Shown: positions 11,650 through 22,743, counted from the stretch's first letter. The stretch: 64,000 nucleotides of DNA from Podocnemis expansa (GCA_007922195.1 ML681981.1:12563403-12627402), one strand, 5' to 3'. The notes: generated by a model from the sequence alone, not told the origin. Numbers and translations are program-made.

Positions 11650-11997
11650 AAAAACAACAAGGAGTTGTGTGGCACTTTAAGACTAACAGATTTATTATTT
11701 GCATGAGCTTTCGTGGGAGAAGATCCCACTTCCTCAGATGCTTCGAAGACGGGTGAACTTACAGAAAGGAATGAAACTAAATGCAAGGGGGTGTATGACC
11801 TGATCCTATGTTTTACACCTCCTTGCATTTAGTTTCATTCCTTTCTGTAAGTTCACCCATCTTCGAAGCATCTGAGGAAGTGGGATCTTCTCCCACGAAA
11901 GCTCATGCAAATAATAAATCTGTTAGTCTTAAAGTGCCACACAACTTGTTGTTTTTTCACTGGACTAGACTAACACGGCTATCCCTTTCAAAATTGA
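11650..11997 (-). mobile_element. Inverted-end SINE-like retroposon, near-perfect palindrome
   Basis: The perfect 12-bp target duplication CTAGTATAGTGA lies at 11638-11649 and 11998-12009. The left arm (11650-11795) and right arm (11814-11956) are inverted copies of the core and its downstream part, with only about two substitutions and one 3-bp indel. The family head (rc of GACTAACACGGCTATCCC) is present only on the right, so the element reads on the minus strand. The 18-nt spacer continues the right-arm sequence (it matches the GGGATCAGGTCA region of the copy at 30765). The whole insert is 348 bp and could extrude as a cruciform. Confidence 0.85.
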
Positions 11998-12141
11998 CTA
12001 GTATAGTGAGCCATTGAGAGATCCTGGGATGGAAAGTGCTGTAGAAATGCTGGGTGTTAATAAAGTAACATAAGGTTCTATACAGTTCTCTGTGTTTATT
12101 CTGCATCTTGGGTGGAATGTGTGTGTTGTGTCTACCTAGCC

Positions 12142-12336
12142 CACTGTTTCCCAACCACTGTGTCACAGCACACAGGTGTGTCACAAATTTTTTTGAAAAA
12201 CTACTCAGAGCGCTCTGGATTGGCTCATTGGCTCATGAAAATATATGGCTTCATTCGGAAACTACATGGCAGTGTGCCTCAAATGAATTAAAGGTAGCAA
12301 GGAGTGCCATGGCAGAGAAAACGTTGGGAACCACTG
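12142..12336. mobile_element. hAT MITE nested in the 2.2-kb hAT
   Basis: It starts CACTGTTTCCCAACC and ends CGTTGGGAACCACTG, an hAT-type inverted repeat. The flanks ACCTAGCC and ACCTATGG agree at five of eight bases, so the target duplication is only partly preserved. Confidence 0.6.
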
Positions 12337-12419
12337 ACCTATGGGGCAGCAACGACTTGAAAGGGAAACAAGACGTTTCCTTACACATCAACCCTCCCCT
12401 CCCCCCCCCCCGCGTGCCA

Positions 12420-12650
12420 TGAGTTTATCCTGGGCTTCTAATCTGCTCCCAGCCCGGGAGCCCCCAACCCAGCTCCACTCCCCGCTTCTTCTGCTGCTCG
12501 CCAGCCCCCAACCCAGCGCCTCCGGTCCCAGCTTCTGCTCCCCGCCGCTCCCGGCTTCTGCTCCCTGCCAGCCCCAACCCCGGCTCCTCTCCTCCCGGCT
12601 TCTGCTGCTCTCTGCTCCCCGCCAGCCCCGACCCCAGCTCTGCACTGGGG
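12420..12650. repeat. GC-rich minisatellite-like tract inside the hAT element
   Basis: Variants of a CCCGGCTTCTGCTCCC and GCCAGCCCC(A/G)ACCC block repeat several times with irregular spacing. It is far more GC-rich than the surroundings. Overlapping long frames on both strands come from the absence of AT-rich stop codons and are not genes. Confidence 0.6.
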
Positions 12651-12730
12651 TCAGTGCTTGCTGCGCCAGTGAGCGGAGGCAGCTGCGCCACCGCGCACTG
12701 GCGCAGCTTACAGGGAACATTGGCAGGGAC

Positions 12731-15464
12731 CATTTTTTATTCTCTTTGTGTAGCACCTACCACAATGGGCTCCTGGTCTGTGAGTGGGGCTCTTAGATGC
12801 TATAGTAATACAAGTCCATAATAATATTATTGTTTTGCATATCATCAGAATATTTATGTTCCACCTACAGATGTTTTACCTCAAGTTGTCCACTTTAATT
12901 ACACCTGTAATACATTTCAGTTAGGTCAGTAATGCATGAGACAGAAAGAACACAGTGGACTTTCACACTCCAGCTTGAGATTGCAAGCATAACAATTCAG
13001 AACATAATCTTATTTGTAAATTGAATGGATTTCATCTGGAATCACTGAGACACAATAAACATAGAAGCCCACAGTGCAATTTATATCAATATTTAACATC
13101 TTCTGAATGTTCAAAACTATTTTTTTTGTATTATTGATTGTGTGTGGAAATTTTTACAAAAAAAGTTTTCTTATTTCCATAAAATTTGGAAAATTTTATA
13201 CGGAAGGGTGCTAAAAGGATAGATGCTGTGAAAGACTGAAATGACTGGGATGAAACCCTGTGACTGTTGTTCCAAATCTGACCATTTTATGTTTTGTTCC
13301 TTTGGAAAGGATGGTAGCTGTTTTTGAATTAATGGAAACATGATGTGTATACATCAAATGAGCATTAGTTCAGACCCTTAAGCAGTTAGTGCCTGGTGTA
13401 AAATAGTTATTTCACCTCCTATTTACTTTGCATGAATGTGTTTTTTCTATTTGGCGCATCATTCTCCTGGAGAGGAGGGGTTTTTTGTTTAATTGTATGT
13501 GTGTAGAGAGTACATAACTATGAGTCAGCTCCCATCCACAGACAAAAAAGTCAATATTTGATCAGCCCTTGATCATTCTTCTGAAAAAATGCAAACAAAT
13601 ACATCTGATGTTTGCAAATATGACTTTAGATTAGGGGTGGGTTAGCAGGTTTGGAAAAAATAAGAATCAAATGGAATCTTAGTCCAGATACTGAGCTGAT
13701 CCAGTTCAAAGGTTCAGATGAGAATTCTCTCATTTCTTGGTGATAATATGTAAAATCCATCTCAAGAACACAGCAGGGTTGGCAGATTTTCTGTGTCAGT
13801 TTCTTTCTTCAGATATCACACTTTCAGGGGCTTCCTTGAGATCAGAGGCACATGGCATATTCTGGGCCCCTCTGACTTTGGTGAACCTCCAGAGTAGGTG
13901 AGATTTTATTACAACAACTGGCCTAGCTGTGACTCTCTGGTGGAGTGTCATTTGGGTATCAGAGGAGGAAAAAGAAGTGAACAAAGGTTCACTGTGAAAG
14001 TGGAACCACTGCCAATAAATGCAGAATTTATACCTTACTCATTACCATAAGAGTTCTATGCCTTAATGGAAAGTAACACAATAAAAATAGGACCTGTCTA
14101 CATAGACCTCCATTGATAGCAACACTCAGCACTGCTCTTAAAGGAGGGGGAAAAGTGCATCAGTTGCATATGATTCCACTGCTGGTCATTAGCACTACCA
14201 GGATGTTTCATACATGTTCACTTTATATGTCCTCCCACAGAATACAAGCAAAAAATAGAGCTATAACACAGCCTGTTATGGCTCCACAATATCAGCCATA
14301 CTGGAGAAGAAAGAGCAACAATAGACGCATGGCTCTTACGTAACATTCAATCTGGAAAGAAGTGGGAAAGGCACATAATGACTAACAAATCTATTTATTG
14401 CATGAGTTTTTGTAGGAGAAAATCCTACTTCATCAGATGCTTTGAAGGGCAAGTTGTTCTGGAGCTTTATGGATTTTTTAAAAGATTTTGAAGGGTGTTA
14501 TGGTTTTTACTATGGCGATCAGAGGTAGACTAGTCCTTCTTTTTTCCTTTTACAGTTAAATCAAATGGATATAAATACGTGTTTAGAAACAAATCATTTG
14601 ACCCAAGTAGCAGCCAGCAGAAGGTCCTGAACACTATGGGAACTGAGTGAGTGATTCCACCGTACAATGCAAAGGTGAAGGCACTGCAGAGGTGGTATAT
14701 TTATTCTCTACAGAGATCCCATCTGCCCTGGCATAGGGAGGATTGGGTGAATGAAGGAATGTGCAGAGACATGGTCAATGGCTCTAAGCTATATGAATAC
14801 ACTGGTTAAACTTGCCATGTCACACTGAGATGAAGCATCTCTAGAGAAAACTGGACAGAAAATATTTGAGGGAAGGTATTTGGCTCAAACTCCTTTCTAT
14901 AAGACTATTTTTCAGAAACCTATAATTTTACTTTAATGTCAATCTGTCAGTGCTTTCTGCAGTATTCATCCAAGCATGAATGAGTTTAATGATCTTTCAT
15001 TTATTTTCTAATTACATAAAATTGCCATTGAACACTGACTTCATTGAAATTAACAAGAACTAGAAGTCTGCTATTGGGAAGAGATTTTGTCTGATGCATG
15101 TAGGCTACCTCATCCAAAACCCATGAAAATGAATTATGTGGATGAAGCTCAACCTCTGGCCTCTCAAAGGGGGTAGAAAAAGGAGGAAATGTATGCACAA
15201 GGTCAAGTGCGTGGAGAAGGCTGAACTCTCTCTCAAGAACAGAAACATTAGTGTGGACCACAATGACCAAAGAGAAAGCTACAGGCCTAAAATATATAGA
15301 GACTCCGTAGAGCACAATAAAATAACAGAATATTAGCCAATTCAATCAACCAACCAACCAAATAGCAGAAATTATTTTGGGTAAAATATCAGATTCACTG
15401 TTTGTGTTTGGCCTTTTGAAGTGCATTGGAAATTAAATAAGTTTAACAATGAAATTGTACATAC
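12731..15464. other. MYOF intron 3, proximal part
   Basis: AT-rich intron sequence between the hAT element and MYOF exon 3. A fragment of the SINE-like core lies at 14370-14450 (GACTAACAAATCTATTTATT through CTTCATCAGATGC). Nothing else was identified. Confidence 0.55.
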
Positions 15465-15556
15465 TTGTTTTGTCCAATTGTTTCAAAATCTTTCACAATA
15501 ATCGTCAGGGATGATGATGTGTCCAGTGCTATCCCTTTCAAATCAAATTCAAGAAT
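15465..15556 (-). CDS. MYOF: MYOF coding exon 3 (C2A domain)
   Basis: A 92-nt minus-strand exon follows a TATAG acceptor at 15558-15557. It encodes ILEFDLKGIALDTSSSL then TIIVKDFETIGQNK and ends with two bases of a Lys codon before a GTATGT donor at 15464. This is the middle of ferlin C2A, including the KDFE loop that carries a calcium-binding aspartate in the family. It agrees closely with mammalian myoferlin. The phase 2 ending requires the next exon to start with the third base of Lys. No such exon was found between 1 and 15464. Confidence 0.95.
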
Positions 15557-16275
15557 CTATACAAAGAGAAATGGAGCAAAAACAACTGATCAATACAGCT
15601 AAAATATGAAGTACCTTAACAATAAAGTACCAAACAATAAAACTTTTCATGAATGACATTACATTCAGTAACAGTAAAACCTGACAGTTCTTACTATCTG
15701 CATCTGGAAAACAAAGTGAAAAACTTTGGAACGTGTTTGTTGTATGTTTTGACTTGTTATTGGTACATTGCAATTTAAAAGGAGAATTCCTTAATAGTGC
15801 CATATTACAGCACTTCTTGTTCTCCTCCCTTGGACTAATATGAGTAACTTTATTTCTTTAATGAGATGTGGTTCTATTCCTATTGCAGTCATGGGAGGAA
15901 ATGGGTTGCAAAGGGTTTCAGGCCTTAGTGTTTCTACATCCTTCTCTTATTGGGAAGTGGTGATGACCCATGATTTTCACGACTATGCAGTTTAATCTCT
16001 CTTCTAGCTCATTAAAGAGAATGCTAACATGGCTAGACCTAAAACTGACCTTCATAGCACTCCCATAGACACCTCTCCCTAATTTGCACTATCATTTTTC
16101 ATTAACCTTGGTATACAGACATTTACTACAGTGGGAGTTCTCATATGAGAGACCCAATCATGCCACCATGTATATCAAGGCCCAAACTTTCTTGGACTTC
16201 AATGGCAGCAGGAGACCCTAAGCAAACCAGAAGTCTATATGCTTCTGTGTAAATTGAGACGAACACCATCATCAC

Positions 16276-17395
16276 AGCTCATAAGAATGGCCTCATTGGG
16301 TCAGGCCAGTGAACTGTCTAGCTCAGTATCTTGTTTTCTGACAATGGCTAGTGCCAGCTGCTTCAGAGGAAAAGACCAGTACAGGGCAATTTAACAAGGC
16401 CCAGCCCCAGCTCCCGGCAGTTAAAAGTTAGGGACACCCGAAGCTTGCAGTTGTGTCCCTGAACACATTTGCTAATAGCCTATGATGGATGTATCCTCCC
16501 TGAGCTTATTTAACCCATTTTTTAAACCAGTTATACTATCCTCCTTTACAAAATCTGTAAGCAACAAGTTCCACAGGTTAACAATGCATTGTGTGATTAA
16601 GTACTTCCTCACGTTTGTATTCAACTTACTTACTTATTAATTTCATTGAGCAACCCCCTGGTTGCTATATTAGTGAAGGGGTAAATGACACTTCGTTATT
16701 CACTTTCTCCACATCATTCATGCTTTTATTACATCTCTCACATCCCCCCCTAGTCATCTCTTTTCCAAGATCCACAATGCCTTATTTTTAATCTCTCCTC
16801 ATATGGAAGCTGTTCCATACCCCTATTCATTTTGCTGCCCTTCTCTGTACTTTTTCCACTTTTATTGTATCTTTTTTTGGAAAAAGGCCATCAGAACAGT
16901 ACACAGTATTCAAGGTTTGTGTGTACGATGCCTATAAACAGTGGCACAGTATATTTTCTGTCTTATCTATTCCTTTCCCAATTGTTCCTAACATTGTTAG
17001 CTTTTTTGACTGCTGCTGCACATCAAGCAGGTCTTTTCACAGAACTACCCGTGATGACTCCACAATCTCTCTCCTGAGTGGTAACAGCTGATTTAGACCA
17101 TGCAATTTTGTATGCATGCTTGGGATTATGTTTTCCATTCTGCATTACTCTGCAATGCTCAACACTAAATTTCACCTGCGATGTTGGTACCCTGTCACCC
17201 AGTTTTGTGAGATATGTTTGTAATTTTTTGCAGTCTACTTTGGACTGAACTAATCTGAGTAATTTTACTTTGTCTGCAAACTTTGCCACATCACTGTTTA
17301 TCCCTTTTCCCAGGTCACTTACGATTATGTTGAACAGCATAGGTGCTGTTACAGATCATCGGGAGCCTGCTATTTACCTCTCTCCTCAGTTTTCA
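16276..17395 (-). mobile_element. CR1 LINE, 3' part, antisense
   Basis: Minus-strand translation from 17340 gives LFNIIVSDLGKGINSDVAKF, the RT catalytic FADD-like site altered to FADK, then KLGDRVPTSQVKFSVEHCRV and VTTQERDCGVI. This is the C-terminal half of CR1 reverse transcriptase. The 3' part continues to about 16276, where the plus strand reads CATAAGAATGGCCTCATTGG, a typical reverse-complement CR1 segment. It lies in MYOF intron 2, just short of exon 2. Confidence 0.88.
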
Positions 17396-17738
17396 TAGTG
17401 CATTTATTCCTACACTTTGTTTCCTATCTTTTAGCCAGTTTCAGATCTATGAAAGGACCTTTCCATTTATCCTATGACTCCTTACAAGCCTTTAGTGAGG
17501 GAGCTTGTCAAAGGCTTTCCGAAAGTCCAAATATGTTATATCTACTGGATCACCATCCCACTTGGTTTATTCAGCTACAAGTCACATTTACTGTCCCTTT
17601 ATAGGAAAATATGCCACTTTAACTCCTATCTGTATTGCAGTCATAGCTGCAGTGTCTGACATACTGATACACTAATTTTGTAAACACAATGCACTTTTAG
17701 CATATACTAAACACAAAAATTTTATGAGAACAGGTCAC

Positions 17739-17794
17739 CTCGTTCCAAACAGGGTTGAGTTCATTATCAATTTTCTTTGTTTTCTTTTTTTCAT
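17739..17794 (-). CDS. MYOF: MYOF coding exon 2 (C2A domain)
   Basis: A 56-nt minus-strand exon lies between an AG acceptor at 17796-17795 (pyrimidine-poor tract, ATTTGCAG) and a GTGACC donor starting at 17738. With the last base of exon 1 it encodes DEKKKTKKIDNELNPVWNE, the lysine-rich loop and the conserved NPVWNE motif of ferlin C2A domains. Exons 1 and 2 total 144 nt (48 codons), so the exon ends in phase 0 and exon 3 starts on a whole codon. It was found by matching the expected protein, because it is too short for an ORF scan. It sits just beyond the antisense CR1 at 16276-17395. Confidence 0.95.
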
Positions 17795-17879
17795 CTGCAA
17801 ATAAAAATAAAATGTGATTGTTTGCTTGCATTAAAATATTTTAAAAAATAGAATCTTTTCATTTTTCTTTCATTGAAGA

Positions 17880-18400
17880 ATTATTTAAAAAGCTTAACAA
17901 GATCAAACCCTTTTGGGGTCATCCAGGCTCACCAATGGGTGGAGGAAAGGGGGGCAATTGCCCAGGGCCCAGCAATTTAAAAGGGCCTGCACTGATGGGA
18001 GGAAAGATACTATCTCCTTCTCCTCCACACATGCCCTTCCCCAAGGCCCCTGCTGCTTACACTCTCCCTCCCAAAGCTGAGTGTGCTTATTATATGCCAT
18101 GCAGGTTCCTGGGCAACTGAGTAGATGGTATCTGCTGTTCAGCTTCCAGGGTTCATAAGTAATCTCCCAGGGGATTCCAAGGAACCCAGGAAATAGAGTA
18201 GCAGATACTCCTATCTCAGTCACCTGGAAAGCCATATGGTACATAATAAATAAGAAAATATCTGGTAGAAGAGTCCACTCTGACTCCAGCCATCCTTTTC
18301 TAGGGGCCTATTGACTGTTCTGCCCTGGGACCCAGAGCTGCCTGGGCCCATCTTCTAGCTGTAGTTTTGTTACTAAATATTCCTTTGAGGGCTTTTTGTT
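17880..18400. other. MYOF intron 1, diverged repeat-like block
   Basis: A less AT-rich block containing GGGGGGCAATTGCCCAGGGC near 17950 and a CTGCCCTGGGACCCAGAGC end near 18325. It looks like an old interspersed repeat, but no family could be assigned. Confidence 0.35.
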
Positions 18401-18765
18401 TAATTACTGTGCAATTTGTTTGCATTTCTTTAGTTTATACATAACAAATGTTTCCTGAAGACTGGATCAGCTCCTTTCCCCTAAAAATCCTTACATGTCT
18501 CAGTCCTTTTTCTTTGGATGTCAGTTGAGTGTTGATGAAAGGGGCCAAACTAACAGCCTTGGATTGTGGCCCCAATATAACAGATCCTGTTCCTAAGAAC
18601 ATATCACTCATTTCATTTAATCCCTTGTTTGTGTTCCTGGATTCTTGTTGCATAATATTTATAAAATTCCTCTAGCAATTAGAGAAAAAAAAGTGTCTAG
18701 GCAGAGGAATGTAGAGTTAAAATTTAATAAGTTCTCTGTTGCATATGTGCAGATATTGATAATAG

Positions 18766-19220
18766 TGGTTAAGTTATTTTGAATGAAGGAGGCTTAATTC
18801 AAAATAACTTATTCCCTCACCAAGGAGGGATTTTACTATATCAAATTAAGTTGCTCCTTAATTCGAAATAAGGAACCGCTAATTCGATAAAATAAAATGT
18901 CCTTTTACTTTGAAGTATCTCTTACTTCAAAGTTATTAGTTTGAATTAAGCCATTAAGCCACAGAATTGGCTTAATTTGAACTAATTTTCCTATTCTTTT
19001 GCCCGCCTTCCCCTATTTCAATTAGGGAGTCTAGAGAAGACTCTGTACTTTGAATTAATAAAGCCCACTTTATTTTAAGTTAGAGTGTCTTCACTGGAGT
19101 TCTAATCTGAAATAACAACTTTGAAGTAGTGCTAATTCAGAATAATAACTTCAATTTAAATTTGAAGTAGTTATTTCGAATTAACTACTTTGAATGAATT
19201 TTGTAATTGTAGACATAGCC
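18766..19220. mobile_element. Diverged MITE with TTATTTTGAA-rich palindromes
   Basis: Alternating TTCAAATTAAG, TTATTTCGAA and CTTCAAAGTTATT blocks in both orientations end in TGTAGACATAGCC at 19220. That end matches the TIRs of the elements at 2368-2785 and 8818-9190. The left end is degraded, so no target duplication could be read. Confidence 0.6.
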
Positions 19221-19485
19221 AATGAGAATTAGACACATGCATAAGCAGAAATCCGCTCCATTGAGTAAACAGACTCCATGCAGAGGTAGTTTGCAGTGTT
19301 GTAATGCGTTGCCACACTGGTGGCCATTTCAGCATGGAAACTGCAATAGTTAAATCGCCTTAGCAGAGGCTCCCAGTCAGTGGCTCTACATCAGTGTAAG
19401 GCAGCCCACTTCACCTGGGATAAACCCCTGGTACACAAGATTATGTCTGGCATGGTCATTCTATCCAAGATACGAAAGTTACTCA

Positions 19486-19855
19486 CCTTTGTACAGTAGT
19501 CGGGGTTCTTCAAGATGCATGTCCCCACACTGCTCCACTATGGATTTCTGGCCACGCCTGCACCTAGCACCAGAAATCTGTTCATCAGAGCCCAGTGGGG
19601 GGGGCATGTGCATCCAAGAAGCTTGTGGCTGATTTTCCTGCCGTTCGGAACGCGTGCGGGCCCCCCCCCCAACCTGTCTGTTTCTTCTCTACCACAGACT
19701 ACAGATTCAGGAATTACTCTGAACTAGAGGGAAGGCGGGTGGGAAGTGAAGCAGTGTGGGGACGTGCATCTCGAAGAACCCTGGCTACTGCACAAAGGTG
19801 AGTAACCTTCGTTTCTTCTTCAAGCAATGTCCCTGCTGCTCCACTATAGGTGATT
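19486..19855. repeat. DIRS terminal and internal complementary repeats (3' side)
   Basis: GTTACTCACCTTTGTACAGT and the following bases to CCCCACACTGC (19489-19541) recur inverted at 19752-19806 (GCAGTGTGGGGACGTGCATC to AAAGGTGAGTAAC). Between them, 19545-19740 is an inverted copy of part of 25200-25400. TTCAAGCAATGTCCCTGCTG (about 19819) matches, inverted, the CAGCAGGGACACTGCTTGAA at about 25400. Confidence 0.8.
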
Positions 19856-19928
19856 ATCAAGCAGTACCCTATTTGGTGGATGGAAGTTCAGAGTTTTCTC
19901 TTTTTGTTGCACTAAGTACCGCAAATCC

Positions 19929-20573
19929 TCATGATGCATCCAAAGAGGCATCTATGTCAATTGCATAATGTTTTATAAAAGTATCAGCAGATGCCCAAGT
20001 GGCTGCTCTACAAATATCCATTACTGGGACGTTATGAAGAAATGCCTTGGAACTAGAGATCGGTCTGGTAGAGTGAGCTCTGATTGAATGTGGTGGCTTG
20101 GATCCATGTTTCTCATAGGCCATACGGATGCACATAGAAATCCATTTGGAAAGTCTTTGATTAGATATTGGATTTCCCTTGGAGCATTCCCCAATGGAGA
20201 CAAATAGTCTAGGCATTTTCCAGAAGACATTTGTTCTGTTTATATAAAATGCTAGTGCTCGTTTGACATCTAGGGTATGCAATGCTGCTTCAGTAGGGGT
20301 TGTGTGAGGCTTTAGGCAGAAGACGGGTAGCTGGAGTGTCTGATTGATGTGAAAAGCTGAGGAGATTTTTAGCAGGAACTTCAGAGGAGGTTTAAGGGAG
20401 ACCTTGTCCTTCATGAAGACAGTAAAGGGGGGGCAAGCCATTAATGCTGCAATTTCGCCCACATGCCTAGCTGCTGTTATCGCCACCAAAAATGAGACTT
20501 TTGTTGACATATGAAGTAATGAGCATGTTGCCAGTGGTTCAAAGGGTGGCCTAGTGAGCGATCTCAAGACCAA
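19929..20573 (-). CDS. DIRS tyrosine recombinase, open frame
   Basis: A 214-codon frame without a stop covers the catalytic domain of a DIRS tyrosine recombinase, which would integrate a circular DNA copy. Candidate catalytic residues are the Arg in ITAARHVGEIAAL, the H-x-x-R of AHSTRPISSS, and the Tyr of FIKHYAID near the C terminus, with DICRAATWASADTF between them, a hallmark of the DIRS family. It ends with a stop after IDIDASLDAS. The N-terminal SAM-like domain lies upstream in other frames, so the full protein is probably disrupted. Confidence 0.8.
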   Translation of the reverse strand: MVLRSLTRPPFEPLATCSLLHMSTKVSFLVAITAARHVGEIAALMACPPFTVFMKDKVSLKPPLKFLLKISSAFHINQTLQLPVFCLKPHTTPTEAALHTLDVKRALAFYINRTNVFWKMPRLFVSIGECSKGNPISNQRLSKWISMCIRMAYEKHGSKPPHSIRAHSTRPISSSKAFLHNVPVMDICRAATWASADTFIKHYAIDIDASLDAS

Positions 20574-20896
20574 AGATAAGTTTCATGGAGGCACCAGGGG
20601 TCTAATGTCAGGGTAAGTATTCCAGATGCTGTCCATGAACTGCTTTATGGTGTGGTGAGAGAATAAGGAGGAATTATCTACCGAGTCATGGAAAGTCAAG
20701 ATCGCTGCCAAGTGAACTTTGATGGTATTTGTTGCTAAAAATCTTTTCTTTCAGATCCAGAAGATATTCGAGGACATCTAGGATTGGAGCAGACTGTGGA
20801 CTCAGGTGGCATTCATGGCATCACATGGAGAATCTCTTCCATTTTGTAGGTATGTAGCTCTTGTTGTAGGTTTCCTCCTGTTTATTAAAACCTATT

Positions 20897-21968
20897 TCAC
20901 CCTCTCTCAACCTTGTTCTTCAAGTTCATCAAGCCATCAAGGAGCCATGCCATGAGGTGGAGTCTGTTGAGGCAAGTATGTTGCATTTTCCTCTTGTTCT
21001 GTGTTAGGAGGTCGAGAATGAGTGGAAGGCTGATTGGTGTGTCTATGGACATTTGCAGAAGAGAGGAATACAATGTTTGCCTCAGCCATGCCGGAGTAAT
21101 CAGTATGAGTGTAGCCTTGCCCTGTTTTAGTTTCTGGGTATCATGGGAACTGGGGAAAAAGGCGTATAGAAGATGGTGATGCCACTTTACTAGGAATGCA
21201 TCCCCCAATGACCTCTGACCATGCCCTGCTTTTAAGCAGAATAATTTGCATTTTTTGTTGCCCAGTGTCGCAAACAAGTCCATTGTTGGATGGCTCCATA
21301 GTTGAAATATGGCTGCCAGGACAGTATTGCTTATCTCTCATTTGTAGGGTTCTGTAAAGTTCCTGCTCAAATCGTCCACAGTCATGTTGAACCTGCCGGG
21401 TAGGTACACTGCGGATATTTGAATGTTGTGACGTACGCACCACTTCCATCATCTCAGAACCTTTGCACACAGGGACTGGGAAGGAGCACCCCCTTGATGG
21501 TTGATGTAATATATCGAAGCAACGTTGTCTGTCTGTATCTTTATGGTTTTGCCCGCCATATATTGTAAGAAATGTTGACAGGCATTTCTCACTGCCTGGA
21601 GCTCCAGATTTATATGTAGGTGTCTCTTGTGGCGTGCCCACTTGCCCTACACCGTTAATTCCCCTAGGTGAGCTCACCAGCCTGCAAGGGAGGCATCGGT
21701 GGTCATTAGAAAAGCGAGAGTTTGGTGGATGAATGGGACACCCTGCAAAAGATTCTCCAGATGAGCCCACCAGGTAAGAATGTCTTTTGCTGGTTGTGGT
21801 ACGGAGAGTATGCGATGCTTGGAGTGCTTGTGTGGTTTGAAGTTTTTCAGAAACTGTATTTGCAGGTGCCTCACATGTAATCTGGCATTGGACACCGGGT
21901 AGGTTGCTGCTGCCACGTGCCCAAGGAGCGGCATGCATGTAAGAGCTGTAACTGCGGGAGAGGAGCAA
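20897..21968 (-). pseudogene. DIRS RNase H and connection region
   Basis: Two different minus-strand frames carry the signal, so there are frameshifts. 21934-21674 encodes LGHVAAATYPVSNARLHVRH and ends LTWWAHLENLLQG ... FLMTTDASLAGW, the RNase H TTDAS motif with its catalytic Asp. 21283-20897 encodes MDLFATLGNKKCKLFC and GDAFLVKWHHHLLYAFFPSS, the conserved DLFAT and DAF(L)-W block near the end of DIRS RNase H. The frame 21968-21141 is mostly a shadow. Confidence 0.75.
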
Positions 21969-22743
21969 ATGTCTTACGAGGTTTTGTATGGATACGACAC
22001 AGTCGTTGGTGAGAGGCCCTGCAGGAAGGAGTGTGAATTCTTGCTCTTATGAACTGAATTTCTTGAGCAGGATACAGTAGGGATTTCTTATAATTTACTA
22101 TCAGTCCCAGAGAATGGAACATTTCCTCCATGAATCTAACTGCTTTTTGGGCAGCTGGGAATTTTCGTGCCTTCAGGAGGAAGTCATTCAAGTAGGGGAA
22201 TATTGTTATCTCCTGTTTGCATAGATACACTATGACTGTTGCCATAAGCTTTGAAAAAAAAACTCTTGGGGCAGTACATAGGCCAAAAGGGAGTACAGTG
22301 AATTGATAATGACTGTCTTGGAAAGTAAAACAGAGACATTTCCTGTGTGCTGGGTGGATGGTAATATGGAAGTATGCATCTTTGAGGTCAAGGGAAGCCA
22401 ACCAGTCCTCGTGTTCTAAGGAGATAAGAATAGTGGACAGCATTACCAATTTGAATTTCTGTTCCTGAATAAATTTGTTGAGGCCTCTGAGGTCTAAAAC
22501 TGGCTTCCAACCCCCCATCCTCTTTTGGGTTAGAAAATATCGGGAATAAAATCCCTTTCCCCTGAACCAAGTGGAGACCTCCTCTATTGCCCCGATGTGC
22601 AGAAGGGAGTATATTTCCTCCCATAGGAGTTGCACGTGAGAGGGGACCCTGAAAAGGGACAGGGAAGGGAATTGGGAAATGGGTCTAGGTATGAACGGAA
22701 TCAGATATCCAGTGTTGATTATCTCCAACACCCATTTGTCCAA
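21871..22743 (-). CDS. DIRS reverse transcriptase, open frame
   Basis: A 290-codon frame carries the RT of a DIRS-type element. Visible motifs are RYFLTQKRMGGWKPVLDLRG (fingers), LASLDLKDAYFHITIHPAHR (catalytic motif A with SLDLKDAY), FTVLPFGLCTAPRVFFSKLM, and motif C, YLNDFLLKA. In motif C the first catalytic Asp of the family's Y-x-DD is Asn, so the enzyme is probably inactive despite the long open frame. The C-terminal part runs into a shadow where the RNase H frame takes over. Confidence 0.88.
   Translation of the reverse strand: MDKWVLEIINTGYLIPFIPRPISQFPSLSLFRVPSHVQLLWEEIYSLLHIGAIEEVSTWFRGKGFYSRYFLTQKRMGGWKPVLDLRGLNKFIQEQKFKLVMLSTILISLEHEDWLASLDLKDAYFHITIHPAHRKCLCFTFQDSHYQFTVLPFGLCTAPRVFFSKLMATVIVYLCKQEITIFPYLNDFLLKARKFPAAQKAVRFMEEMFHSLGLIVNYKKSLLYPAQEIQFIRARIHTPSCRASHQRLCRIHTKPRKTFAPLPQLQLLHACRSLGTWQQQPTRCPMPDYM

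Larger units (their letters stand above)
10495..12722. mobile_element. hAT transposon, 2.2 kb, with transposase relic
   Basis: The left end CAATGTTCCCTCTAAG (10495) and right end CTTACAGGGAACATTG (to 12722) are inverted copies with one mismatch in 16. The 8-bp flanks are GCAGCGAC (10487-10494) and GCAGGGAC (12723-12730), one mismatch. An hAT dimerisation-domain relic lies inside on the minus strand. The left end has a second inverted copy of the terminus at about 10606-10637, making a subterminal hairpin. A palindromic retroposon (11650-11997), an hAT MITE (12142-12336) and a GC-rich minisatellite (12420-12650) lie within it. Two shorter elements near CEP55 exon 1 share the TGTTCCCTCTAA end. 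Confidence 0.75.

Noticed and set aside
11646..11960. Palindrome as a transcription terminator or CRISPR-like unit
   Set aside because: It is a retroposon insertion with a 12-bp target duplication in a vertebrate intron; there is no array or spacer structure.
12341..12796. 151-codon frame and opposing 122- and 102-codon frames
   Set aside because: They translate a GC-rich tandem array inside an hAT element on both strands.
15001..15345. 114-codon minus-strand frame next to MYOF exon 3, as a candidate next exon
   Set aside because: Its sequence does not match the C2A continuation, and no suitable acceptor in phase 2 was seen.
1..15464. MYOF coding exon 4
   Set aside because: I looked on the minus strand for the expected KLIGTA-type start of the next C2A exon and found no match, so it probably lies outside the window.
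21141..21968. 275-codon minus-strand frame as an independent gene
   Set aside because: It mostly shadows DIRS RT/RNase H; the conserved residues lie in other frames.
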